A stretch of 64,000 bases of DNA from Corynebacterium casei LMG S-19264 (lineage in GTDB: Bacteria; Actinomycetota; Actinomycetes; Mycobacteriales; Mycobacteriaceae): NCBI RefSeq assembly GCF_000550785.1, contig NZ_CP004350.1, positions 1,034,009-1,098,008 of the forward strand, in the 5' to 3' direction. This document shows, piece by piece, positions 43,225 through 52,048 of this stretch. Each line of letters begins with the position of its first letter. Within the stretch, counting starts at the first letter, position 1. The notes beneath the pieces were generated by a model. The model did no database searches, was not told the origin of the DNA, and saw only the letters and a list, made by a program, of their open reading frames with translations. Position numbers and translations under genes: made by a program.

Positions 43225-43740
43225 TTAGAACATTTGAGTGCTCACGCGGCGAGCGGCTTGCAGGGCTGTCGACTGAAATTCGAGGATGGCTTCAGCGTTG
43301 GTAAGTCCGTCGTGGCCGGTGATGTTAATAGATGCGATGACTTTGTCGTCGCCGTTTCGAATTGGTGCTGTGAGGCTGACGGTGCCCTGGCTACGCTCGG
43401 AAGAACTTACGAATATGCCGGTCTTCAGAATTTGCTTGATATCAGTACGTAGAGTCTCAGGAGTTTGGGTTTTAAAGTCCGCGAGTGTCGTGGATGCGGA
43501 CTCTTCAATGATTCGTTCTTGGTCCTCAGGGGATTTGTGAGCCAAGAGGACTTTTCCACCGCCGAGGGTGAGCGAGAGGAGCTGTCCGATAGGAAATTCG
43601 TAGCCCAGTGCGTTGGGGGCTTCAACACGGGAGATGAGGATTCGGTGGTCGCCGGAGGGGACGAAAACTGACGAGGTCAGCGACGTGATCGACGTCCGTA
43701 CACTCTCTTTCCGTGTTCGGTTATCAATGAAGTAACGCAT
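43225..43740 (-). pseudogene. IclR-family regulator lacking its DNA-binding domain
   Basis: 171 residues matching only the effector-binding part of IclR regulators: ILISRVEAPNALGYEFPIGQ, LLSLTLGGGKVLLAHKSPED, GTVSLTAPIRNGDDKVIASI and NITG. The winged-helix N-terminus, about 80 residues, is missing, and upstream lies a hairpin at 43753-43780 and unrelated sequence. It therefore seems to be a truncated gene. The IS256-family element is inserted 18 bp after its stop, between gene and terminator. Confidence 0.75.
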
Positions 43741-43752
43741 GCGACAAAGTCT

Positions 43753-43780
43753 TGCTCCCTCATCCGAAGATGAGGGAGCA
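43753..43780. terminator. perfect 12-bp hairpin with CGAA loop
   Basis: TGCTCCCTCATC and GATGAGGGAGCA around CGAA, just upstream of the iclR-type fragment. No T-run. It may mark the breakpoint that removed the 5' part of that gene. No gene is supported in 43741-44053. Confidence 0.5.
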
Positions 43781-44053
43781 GGTCGAAGGCATGCAAGGAT
43801 TGTTATGATAACGCCCTTATCGCTTAATAGCTAAATAGAAATAATCTCATTAACATTGATTTCCAATCTTTATTGAAGTGTTTTGCTGTAAGCGCCGCAT
43901 ACCTGACGGCTGGGGAAGGCGGTAGATCCTTGCAGGAAATGTGTCCATTATCACCGATATACGATTCTTGATTGTTCGTGCTTGGCGTGTATACGCCTCT
44001 TCTCGGCGCGCACACAAGCCCTTGGCTGTGCATGGCTAGGTAGTGTCTATTGC

Positions 44054-44857
44054 ATGAGCGCATTAGAAAAGATTTCACAGTGGCCAGTCGATAGCGTTTC
44101 CGGGGCATTAATTAGCCCTGGTGGGGTGGAAACTTTGGGCGAAACTGCCCGCGAATATGACATCAAGTCTGTGACCAAGCCGGTGGTTGCCATGGGCATC
44201 ATGTTGGCCGTGGAAGAAGGCGCGGTGGAATTAGACCAGCCCGCTGGGCCTGAAGGCTCCACGCTGCGACACCTTCTATCGCATGCCTCCGGCGTGGATT
44301 TTGATTCGCGCGAAGCAAAGCGCCCAGTAGAAGACCGCCGCATCTATTCTTCTGCAGGCTACGAATGGGCGGCCGAAATCGTCGCCGATGCCGCCGGTAT
44401 GGCCTTTGAGGACTACCTTCACGAAGGCTTGCTCAAGCCACTTGGCATGAACTCCACCCGCTTAGAAGGCAGCGCCGGGCACGGGCTTATCTCCAGCGTC
44501 GATGACCTGGTGAAGTTTGCTTCCGAGGTTCTCAACCCACAAATTATCCACCCGGATACGCTTGGTGAAATGCGCGCCATTCAGTACCCAGACCTGCGTG
44601 GCATCGTGCCGGGCTACGGCATGCACCGCCCCTGCCCGTGGGGCCTAGGGTTTGAAATCCACGGTGAGAAAGACCCGCACTGGATGGGCACAAACATGCC
44701 TGCCGATGCCGCCGGCCACTTCGGCATGAGCGGCACCTACCTCTGGGTCGCCGGCGACCACGCCATGGTCGCACTTGCCGACCGCGACTTCGGCGAATGG
44801 GCCAAGCCCCTGTGGCAAGAAACCAACCAAGAAATCTGGGCCGAAATCACGGCCTAA
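44054..44857 (+). CDS. serine hydrolase, beta-lactamase class C family
   Basis: 267 residues. SxxK motif is in KSVTKPVVAMG, the second (YxN-like) motif is YSSAGYEW, and HFGMSGTYL stands where HxG/KTG is usual. LKPLGMNSTR is another class C block. No signal peptide from ATG 44054, so probably cytoplasmic; acts on a peptide or ester. An in-frame start at 43982 is possible but has no site. TAGTGT at 44041-44046 is a -10 element seven bases before the ATG, pointing to a leaderless mRNA. Stands alone; a terminator follows. Confidence 0.83.
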   Translation: MSALEKISQWPVDSVSGALISPGGVETLGETAREYDIKSVTKPVVAMGIMLAVEEGAVELDQPAGPEGSTLRHLLSHASGVDFDSREAKRPVEDRRIYSSAGYEWAAEIVADAAGMAFEDYLHEGLLKPLGMNSTRLEGSAGHGLISSVDDLVKFASEVLNPQIIHPDTLGEMRAIQYPDLRGIVPGYGMHRPCPWGLGFEIHGEKDPHWMGTNMPADAAGHFGMSGTYLWVAGDHAMVALADRDFGEWAKPLWQETNQEIWAEITA

Positions 44858-44865
44858 AATGCCGA

Positions 44866-44913
44866 AAGCCCCGGCGATGTGCACTGTGACGTGCAGGGAT
44901 CGTTCCGGGGCTT
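44866..44913. terminator. terminator between converging genes
   Basis: AAGCCCCGG at 44866-44874 pairs with CCGGGGCTT at 44905-44913; an inner GTGCAC..GTGCA extends the fold. Serves the serine hydrolase and the esterase, which converge. Confidence 0.8.
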
Positions 44914-44947
44914 GTGCTACTAAGTGCAGTAGATGGTGTGGCGCGGA

Positions 44948-45895
44948 TTAGTTGCCGCGCAGGAAGTTCCAGACGGTGCGGGTGGCGTTCGGGTTCTCGG
45001 TGAACCAGGTGTGGCCGGCGCCGTTGACGCGCTGCAGAACGGATTTGCCGCCGCGGTCGCAGCCGTTGAAGGAACGGATATCGGAACGGCCAGAGTTGGA
45101 GACAGCGACGCTGTAGAGGTTGCAGTCATTGCGGTCGGCAACATCACGCCAGGTGTCCTCAACGGAGTAGTAGGCGCCGCCGGTGCCGTAGCCGCCGGCG
45201 TACTTCATGTGGCTATCGGATGTGCCATGCACGATCAAAGTGTTGACGTTGCCAGCTGAGCAACCGCTGATGACCGGGTTGTAATAAGCGCCCGCGACAG
45301 ATGCGACTGCGGAGAACACCTCAGGGGCCTGGCAGGCGAGAGACAATGCCATGCCGCCGCCGTTGGACAGACCAGCAGCGTAGATACGAGAGTTGTCCAC
45401 GTTGTATTGCGAACGCAGGTCGCTGAGGATGCTGCGCACAAAGTCGACGTCTTCACCGCGGGAGGTTTGCGCGTAGCTTGGGCCTTCCCACACCGCGCCG
45501 CGGCCTTCAGGGTAGACAATGATGGCTTCATTGCCGGCGGTTTCAGAAAAGCGCATGTAGTTCTTGGTGCGCTCAGCGGTGTGTTCCGCACCACCGAATG
45601 CGAACAACACTGGGTAGGTGGCGCCCGCGTTGTAGTTGGATGGCAACTGCAGCAGATACTGGCGGTTGCCCTGACCCAATACACTGGTGGTCTTACGCGT
45701 GGTGCCGGCAGCGGAGTTGGAACCGCCGGAGTTCCGATCCGGAACCGCATCCGTAATAGCGGAGGACAGCTGACGGGCAACTTCCGGATTGGAAGAAAGG
45801 TAACCGGTAGAAGATTGTGCTGTAGCTAAAGGCGCCGAAAGTGCCACAGCAGCAACGAGGGACGCCACTGCAGTGGCAAGCTTGTTCAAACGCAT
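44948..45895 (-). CDS. secreted PHB-depolymerase-type esterase (LpqC-like)
   Basis: 315 residues. Signal peptide NKLATAVASLVAAVALSAPL...A. Alpha/beta hydrolase with the features of the polyhydroxybutyrate depolymerase/feruloyl esterase group: YPVLFAFGGA oxyanion region, nucleophile Ser in YAAGLSNGGGMALSLAC, Asp in VHGTSDSHMKYAGG, His in NGAGHTWF. Four to six Cys are present in the mature part, likely disulfides. ATG 45895 has no ribosome site, but TACTGT lies eight bases before, again fitting a leaderless mRNA. Natural substrate unknown. Confidence 0.87.
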   Translation of the reverse strand: MRLNKLATAVASLVAAVALSAPLATAQSSTGYLSSNPEVARQLSSAITDAVPDRNSGGSNSAAGTTRKTTSVLGQGNRQYLLQLPSNYNAGATYPVLFAFGGAEHTAERTKNYMRFSETAGNEAIIVYPEGRGAVWEGPSYAQTSRGEDVDFVRSILSDLRSQYNVDNSRIYAAGLSNGGGMALSLACQAPEVFSAVASVAGAYYNPVISGCSAGNVNTLIVHGTSDSHMKYAGGYGTGGAYYSVEDTWRDVADRNDCNLYSVAVSNSGRSDIRSFNGCDRGGKSVLQRVNGAGHTWFTENPNATRTVWNFLRGN

Positions 45896-46362
45896 GATCA
45901 GATACAGTAGCGGCTTTACTTTGCCCGGGAAATACTTCGGCGGGAAATGTGACCACTATTACTAAAACGTGGTGGGAGTGAGCATCGGTTAGCTGCGCAG
46001 CGGGCAAAACCGGCACAAAGAAAGCCGTGCTCAACCTGAACTTTAGCTTTAATAAGTGGGGGTTAAACCGGTTATTGAGGGTTGCCGGTGGTGTGCAAGT
46101 GGGGTGACAATGCGGAAGAGCAGAAAGTAATTCTAAGTGACTGATATTAACGGATGCTGAGCTAATTGCGGTTCAACTTCGCATGTGTCGGGAGCAAAGA
46201 TTTTCTCGCTGTTGTGTACGAATATGAGCTCGTAGGGGAAGACGAAGCTCGTCTTGCGTCGCACTAACGCCGCGGTGTTCCGAGGTGTCTGTTTCAACGA
46301 TCCACAGACACAGTAGGAAACCGCATGCGGTGGCGCCCAATTGCCGTAAGGAGATTCGGCAC
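45896..46362. other. 467-bp stretch without a supported gene
   Basis: Between divergently read genes. It should hold both promoters. Short open frames on both strands lack sites and family likeness. Confidence 0.45.
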
Positions 46363-46902
46363 GTGTCAACAGCAACACAGGTGGCAGAAGCTACCAACCA
46401 TGTGAGAAACAATGCGCAGCATGACATCCATGCTGATAACGCTTTTGCCTTCGCGGCAGATGTCTTGGTCGCGGAGGGGAAGCGCGATCAGGAGATCGCA
46501 GAGTCGTACGTAGCGAACTCGCAAGCCGCGCTTGCCGATACCCAACGGGTGCACGTCAGCACCGCGGTGCTGCGTGTCAGTGGCATGCCTAAACGCCTGC
46601 GCCCGGCGATTGAACGCGCCATGGTGCAGTGCATTTCGAGCTCATCAGAGTATGTGGTGCCGGGTGATGATCCGTTGACCGCGCAGTGGTGCACGCGCTG
46701 GTACCGCGATACGGGATTCGCGGATGATTTGGCATCATTAGCCGCATTCCCTGGCGTTGAACTCCCCGAACCCCGCGCGGAAAAGTGCGTGGGCTGCCGC
46801 CAAGTCATCACGGGTACAGCGCACGAATTGCGCGCGCTAGATACCGTGGTTTCAACCTTGGCGGAGGAGTTCGGTTTCAGCGCGCGCGTGGATTCCGTTT
46901 AG
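46363..46902 (+). CDS. hypothetical protein
   Basis: 179 residues from GTG 46363, which follows AAGGAG by nine bases; a longer frame from 46285 lacks a site. The N-terminal part is helical and Ala-rich (NAFAFAADVLVAEGKRDQEI), followed by a basic block (GMPKRLRPAIERAMVQC) and near the C-terminus CVGCRQVITG, a CxxC pair. No signal peptide or membrane helix. I do not recognise the family. It converges with the HAD gene 28 bp away. Confidence 0.7.
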   Translation: MSTATQVAEATNHVRNNAQHDIHADNAFAFAADVLVAEGKRDQEIAESYVANSQAALADTQRVHVSTAVLRVSGMPKRLRPAIERAMVQCISSSSEYVVPGDDPLTAQWCTRWYRDTGFADDLASLAAFPGVELPEPRAEKCVGCRQVITGTAHELRALDTVVSTLAEEFGFSARVDSV

Positions 46903-46929
46903 CCGTTTACCGTAATTGCCGCAGGCAAT

Positions 46930-47706
46930 CTAGGCAAACGGGTCCATGAGGCGTTCTGGGATGTCCGCTACGGAGTCCAGTACACGGGTGGGTCGGAATG
47001 GGTAGCGGGAAATAGCGGCGTCGGTCATGATACCGGTGCGGACCAAGATGGTGCGCATACCGGCTTCCAAACCGGCTTTGACGTCGGTGTCCATGCGGTC
47101 GCCGATCATGACGGTATTCTCTGAGTGCACGCCGATGTTGTTGAGCGCTGAGCGCATCATGACGGGGTTGGGTTTGCCCACGTAGTAAGGCTCACGGTTG
47201 GTCGAAGCGGTAATCAGCGCGGCCACGGAACCGGTGGCAGGCAAGATACCCTGCGGGGCAGGCCCCGTGACATCCGGGTTGGTGGCAATAAAGCGCGCGC
47301 CGCCGCGGATGAGGTTGATGGCGGTGGTGATCGCCTCAAATGAATAGGTACGGGTCTCACCCAGGACTACAAACTCGGGATCGTTGTCGGTGAGAATCCA
47401 GTCTTCCTCATGCAGGGCAGTGGTCAGGCCTGATTCACCAATGACGTACGCGGTGCGGGTGGTGGACTGCTGGGATAGGAACTTCGCGGTTGCCAGGGCA
47501 GAGGTCCATATTTTATCCGCCGGGATGTCTAGTCCTTGGGAACGCAGCCGCGCGGACAAGTCCCGCGGGGTGGCCATGGAGTTGTTCGTCAACACCATGA
47601 ACCTAATCTCATTGTCTTTCAACACCTGCAGGAATTTATCCGCCCCGGGAATCATCTCACCTTCTTTGATGAGAACGCCGTCCATGTCAGATAGATAGGA
47701 AATCAT
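46930..47706 (-). CDS. HAD hydrolase, NagD-like (class IIA)
   Basis: 258 residues. DMDGVLIKEGEMIPGA is motif I, MVLTNNSM motif II, and YYVGKPNPVMM with MIGDRMDTDVKAG motifs III and IV; the C2 cap between them is that of NagD-type phosphatases. ATG 47706 overlaps the stop of the ACP gene by four bases (ATGA), so the two are coupled. Pairing of a phosphatase with a stand-alone acyl carrier protein is unusual; a phosphopantetheine- or lipid-related substrate is only a guess. Confidence 0.88.
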   Translation of the reverse strand: MISYLSDMDGVLIKEGEMIPGADKFLQVLKDNEIRFMVLTNNSMATPRDLSARLRSQGLDIPADKIWTSALATAKFLSQQSTTRTAYVIGESGLTTALHEEDWILTDNDPEFVVLGETRTYSFEAITTAINLIRGGARFIATNPDVTGPAPQGILPATGSVAALITASTNREPYYVGKPNPVMMRSALNNIGVHSENTVMIGDRMDTDVKAGLEAGMRTILVRTGIMTDAAISRYPFRPTRVLDSVADIPERLMDPFA

Positions 47707-47996
47707 TGTTTTGCCTCCACAAATTTGGCCACATCGTCCACGGTTTCAAGTGCTAGTGCGTTAGATTCTTCAAACTTCACTCCCAGGCGGTCTTCTGCGC
47801 GCACTGCAAACTCAATCAGATTCAAGGACGTTAGCCCTAGCTCATCAAGTCGACGCGCAGGTTCGAGATTCTCTAGGTCCTGCCCGGTAATCTCAGAGAT
47901 GAGCGCCAAATATTCCGGTGCACCGGTTGATTTGGTTTCTGTGTTCTGTGAGGTCTGAAGGTGAGCACGTAGTTGTGCACTGAGGTCATTGGACAT
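47703..47996 (-). CDS. acyl carrier protein
   Basis: 97 residues. LDELGLTSLNLIEFAVRAED contains the Ser for phosphopantetheine in GLTSL (canonically DSL; here TSL), and helix III DRLGVKFEE follows. It carries acyl groups as thioesters in fatty acid, lipid or siderophore synthesis. I start at ATG 47996; a longer frame to 48230 is a shadow of the divergent hydrolase. TAGACT, seven bases before on this strand, gives a leaderless mRNA. Operon with the HAD gene. It is not near fatty acid synthesis genes. Confidence 0.85.
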   Translation of the reverse strand: MSNDLSAQLRAHLQTSQNTETKSTGAPEYLALISEITGQDLENLEPARRLDELGLTSLNLIEFAVRAEDRLGVKFEESNALALETVDDVAKFVEAKQ

Positions 47997-48002
47997 GCAA
48001 CT

Positions 48003-48009
48003 TAGTCTA
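48003..48009. promoter_or_regulatory. shared symmetric -10 of two divergent genes
   Basis: TAGTCTA reads TAGTCT towards the hydrolase and TAGACT towards the ACP gene, both TANNNT. The start codons are 10 and 7 bases away, so both mRNAs would be leaderless or nearly so and would be started from one symmetric element. Confidence 0.5.
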
Positions 48010-48018
48010 GCTTCTACA

Positions 48019-49056
48019 ATGGATGCCCATATGTATAAACGAAACAGGATTGCGGCTGCATACCGTGGGCAGCGCCGGAAAAACCGTGCCGCGCAGCGCC
48101 TTTTGCACCAGCGTCTGCATGACCATGAAACATCGCCTGGTCTGCAAAATCTCGACGCTGAGGGGGAAGTCGATAATGAGGGCGTGGACATTGCTTGGTT
48201 TGAGGTAGGCAATCCCAATGCTGATGTCACCGTGGTGTTTATTCATGGCTATTGCCTGTCGTCAGAGGCGTGGTGTGACCAGGTTGAGCACTTGCGTAGC
48301 AGGAGCGATGTTCGCAGTTTGCTTGTTGATGTCCGGGGGCACGGAATGTCCTCACGCGTTCCAGCGGCAGACTGCACCATTGATGATGCAGCGGATGATG
48401 TCCTCGCCGTGATTTTGGAGCGCCTTCCTAAAGACGGCGGTCGCATTGTTGTGGTGGGTCATTCTTTGGGTGGCATGATTGCTCTGAATCTTATTCGCCG
48501 CGCACCTCAAGATATCTTCGAGCGCATCTCTGGTGCGCTGTTAATTTCAACGTCCATGCGTCGTTTCGCCGATAAGGGTGTCACGCGCGTGCTGCAGTCT
48601 TCAATTGCCGAGGCTTTTTATTCCGCGATTGACCGCGTGCCGCAGAAATTCAACCGCCTGCGCTTTGCTGTCGCCCAAATTGCAGCGCCAACCATTGCCG
48701 CTGTGGTTGCAGGTTTCCCCAAGATGGAACGCCTGCAATTCCACACGGCGATGTTGCTGGATACTCCGCTGCCAAGTTTTGTCGGCTACTTCGATGAATT
48801 GACTGACCATTCGGAATTTGAAGCCCAAGAACGCCTGCAAAAACTGCAGGGCCAGGTGGTTATCGGTTCCATGGACATCATCACGCCGAAGAGCCAGTCG
48901 GAGGCCATCTGCGAAAAGTGGAATAACTGCGAGCTCAAAGTCATCGACGGCTCCGGCCACATGGTGATTTTGGAAGAGCCAGAGCAGATCTCCGAAGCAC
49001 TGGATGAAATAATTTCTGCGGCCGCAATTTCGAATCACCAAGACTCACCTGCTTAG
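48019..49056 (+). CDS. alpha/beta hydrolase
   Basis: 345 residues. Oxyanion block VVFIHGYCLSSEAW, nucleophile Ser in VVVGHSLGGMIALNL, Asp in the IGSMDIITPKSQSE region, His in IDGSGHMVILEEPE: a complete catalytic triad. The N-terminal 40 residues are very basic (KRNRIAAAYRGQRRKNRAAQ), so it may sit at the membrane surface. Start either ATG 48019 or 48031. Divergent from the ACP-HAD pair over a shared -10; a link to acyl chemistry (thioester or ester hydrolysis) is plausible. Confidence 0.83.
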   Translation: MDAHMYKRNRIAAAYRGQRRKNRAAQRLLHQRLHDHETSPGLQNLDAEGEVDNEGVDIAWFEVGNPNADVTVVFIHGYCLSSEAWCDQVEHLRSRSDVRSLLVDVRGHGMSSRVPAADCTIDDAADDVLAVILERLPKDGGRIVVVGHSLGGMIALNLIRRAPQDIFERISGALLISTSMRRFADKGVTRVLQSSIAEAFYSAIDRVPQKFNRLRFAVAQIAAPTIAAVVAGFPKMERLQFHTAMLLDTPLPSFVGYFDELTDHSEFEAQERLQKLQGQVVIGSMDIITPKSQSEAICEKWNNCELKVIDGSGHMVILEEPEQISEALDEIISAAAISNHQDSPA

Positions 49057-49123
49057 AAGACTCAACCTTTAAGGTGTTGTTGACAAAACTTCCTTCCCAC
49101 GCTTGACTGGTTTTCACTACCTC

Positions 49124-49210
49124 AACGGGTGCCCAAAGCATTGGGCTGAGATGAGCGCTGCAGCTGCGCCGGACCGTTTGAACCTGTCAGGTTAATACCG
49201 TCGAAGGAAG
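49124..49210 (+). promoter_or_regulatory. TPP riboswitch (THI element)
   Basis: GGGTGCCC, GGGCTGAGATGAG, then GAACCTGTCAGGTTAATACC and GTCGAAGGAAG are the conserved blocks of the thiamine pyrophosphate aptamer. thiE starts only 9-12 bases after it, and the GAGG ribosome site touches the 3' end, so TPP binding should hide translation initiation directly, without a separate terminator. Confidence 0.96.
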
Positions 49211-49221
49211 CGAGGACATTG

Positions 49222-49905
49222 GTGAAAACCCGTGCCCAACTTGATCTGCGCTGCTATGTTGTCACCGGCAACGGCTCACAAGATGACATTGTGGCCACTG
49301 CCGCACAGGCCGCTGCGGGCGGCGCTGGCGTTATCCAAGTTCGTTCTAAGCCCATTGGAGCCGGTCAGCTGCTCAAGCTTGCAGAGAAGGTTTCTCTCGC
49401 CGTCGCTGAAGCGAACCCCGCAACAAAGATTCTTATCGATGACCGCGTGGATATCGCCGCCATCCTCATGCGTCGCGGACTGCCCGTACACGGCGTACAC
49501 GTCGGCCAAAGCGACATCCTCGTCACAGATGTCCGTGAGCTTTTAGGCCCCGATGCAATTATCGGGCTGACCACCGGAACCGCCGAGCTCATACAACAAG
49601 CAAATGAGTACGCGGACATCATCGATTATGTTGGTGCTGGACCTTTCCGGCCCACGCCCACCAAAGACTCCGGTCGCGCACCGATTGGCCTGGAGGGCTA
49701 TCCGCAGCTGGTTGAGCTGTCGAAACTCCCGATTGTCGCAATCGGAGATGTCCAGCCAGCCGACGTCGCAGCCCTAGCCTCCACCGGCATCGCAGGTGTT
49801 GCCATGGTCCGCGCATTCATCGAGGCCCCCTCAGCCACTGAGCTTGCCCAGCAGATCATCGCTGATTTCTCCGCCGGCCTGCAGATGTCGGGGGCGACGT
49901 CATGA
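49222..49905 (+). CDS. thiE: thiamine phosphate synthase
   Basis: 227 residues. Joins HMP-PP and thiazole phosphate to thiamine phosphate. Blocks: GGAGVIQVRSKPIGAGQLL with the conserved (V/I)Q(L/V)R.K, ILIDDRVDIA, GVHVGQSDI, VGAGPFRPTPTKDS and VAIGDVQPADV. GTG 49222 (or TTG 49219) follows GAGG. First gene of thiEOSGF, under the TPP riboswitch; its stop overlaps thiO by four bases. Confidence 0.95.
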   Translation: MKTRAQLDLRCYVVTGNGSQDDIVATAAQAAAGGAGVIQVRSKPIGAGQLLKLAEKVSLAVAEANPATKILIDDRVDIAAILMRRGLPVHGVHVGQSDILVTDVRELLGPDAIIGLTTGTAELIQQANEYADIIDYVGAGPFRPTPTKDSGRAPIGLEGYPQLVELSKLPIVAIGDVQPADVAALASTGIAGVAMVRAFIEAPSATELAQQIIADFSAGLQMSGATS

Positions 49906-51056
49906 CAGCACATGCCCTAGTCATCGGCGGCGGCATTATCGGCCTGTCCACCTGCTTTGAATTCCAAGACGCCGGATTCGAGGTCACTCTCATCGATCCT
50001 GATCCCATCTCCGGCGCCACCCACCATGCCGGCGGCATGCTAGCGCCCACCGCAGAGGTGCAATACCAACAGCAAGCACTGGTTCCACTGATGAAAGAAT
50101 CCGCACAGCTTTACCCAGACCTCATTCGGCGCGTCACGCAGTACACCGACCTACCCACCGGCTACCGCACCGAAGGCACTTTGCTGATTGGCGCCGACAG
50201 GGCAGATGCGCAGCACCTCACCGAGCTCATCGACTACATCAAGGCCGAAGAACTCGACATTGAAGCACTAACCACCAGGCAAGCCCGCCAGTTGGAACCA
50301 GCACTGTCACCGCGCATCACGAAAGCCGCGGCCATCGATGGTGACCACCAGCTTGACCCGCGCCTTTTTGCCCGCGCACTTTTTGATGCCGTGCTCGCCA
50401 GGGGAGCGCAGCACGTATGCGACACCGTCACCACCGTCACCACCATCGCTGAGTCGGCCACGCACCAGGTCGTGACCTTGAATTCCGGTGCGCAGTTCGA
50501 GGTCGATTCCTCCGACGTCATCATCCTTGCCGCCGGATTGGGCGCAGCGAAAATCACCGGATGGTTTGAGGGCGAGCATCCCCTGCAGCTTCGCCCAGTG
50601 TATGGCGATGTGCTGCGTGTTCGCGTTCCAGAATCCCTCCAGCCTCTGACCACGCGTGTTATTCGCGGGTTCGTAGAAGACCGACCCATCTACGTCATCC
50701 CGCGCGCGGACGGCACAGTCACCATCGGCGCGACCAGCAGGGAAGACCAGCCCCACCCGCGCACCTCCGCCATCCACGATTTACTGCGTGATGCCATCCG
50801 CGTGGTACCAGGCCTAGAAGAAACCGAGTTCCTCGAAGCCACCTGCGGCGCACGTCCCGGCACCCCCGATGACCTGCCTTATCTCGGCCAGGTTCGCCGC
50901 AGCCTCATCGTTTCCACCGGATACTTCCGCCACGGCATTTTGCTCGCCGCACTCGGCGCCCGCACGGCAGTGCAATTGGCTACTGGCCAGCAGACATCGC
51001 CAGCCATCGCACCCTGCGATCCTTTCCGCCATGCCTCATCCACCCTCAACGTTTAG
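49902..51056 (+). CDS. thiO: glycine oxidase ThiO
   Basis: 384 residues, FAD-dependent. VIGGGIIGLSTCFEFQDAGF is the dinucleotide loop; SGATHHAGGMLAP the next block; PRADGTVTIGATSRED and GARPGTPDDLPYLG the C-terminal substrate part; TGYFRHGILLA closes the FAD site. Oxidises glycine to the imine for thiazole synthesis in aerobes, feeding ThiG. ATGA overlap with thiE. Confidence 0.94.
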   Translation: MTAHALVIGGGIIGLSTCFEFQDAGFEVTLIDPDPISGATHHAGGMLAPTAEVQYQQQALVPLMKESAQLYPDLIRRVTQYTDLPTGYRTEGTLLIGADRADAQHLTELIDYIKAEELDIEALTTRQARQLEPALSPRITKAAAIDGDHQLDPRLFARALFDAVLARGAQHVCDTVTTVTTIAESATHQVVTLNSGAQFEVDSSDVIILAAGLGAAKITGWFEGEHPLQLRPVYGDVLRVRVPESLQPLTTRVIRGFVEDRPIYVIPRADGTVTIGATSREDQPHPRTSAIHDLLRDAIRVVPGLEETEFLEATCGARPGTPDDLPYLGQVRRSLIVSTGYFRHGILLAALGARTAVQLATGQQTSPAIAPCDPFRHASSTLNV

Positions 51057-51065
51057 GAGAACACC

Positions 51066-52048
<983 letters not shown>

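Noticed and set aside
43824..44108. 94-codon minus-strand frame upstream of the serine hydrolase
   Set aside because: No ribosome site, runs into the hydrolase gene, no recognisable family.
47997..48230. 78-codon N-terminal extension of the acyl carrier protein
   Set aside because: Overlaps the divergent hydrolase gene; ACP proteins of about 97 residues start at 47996.
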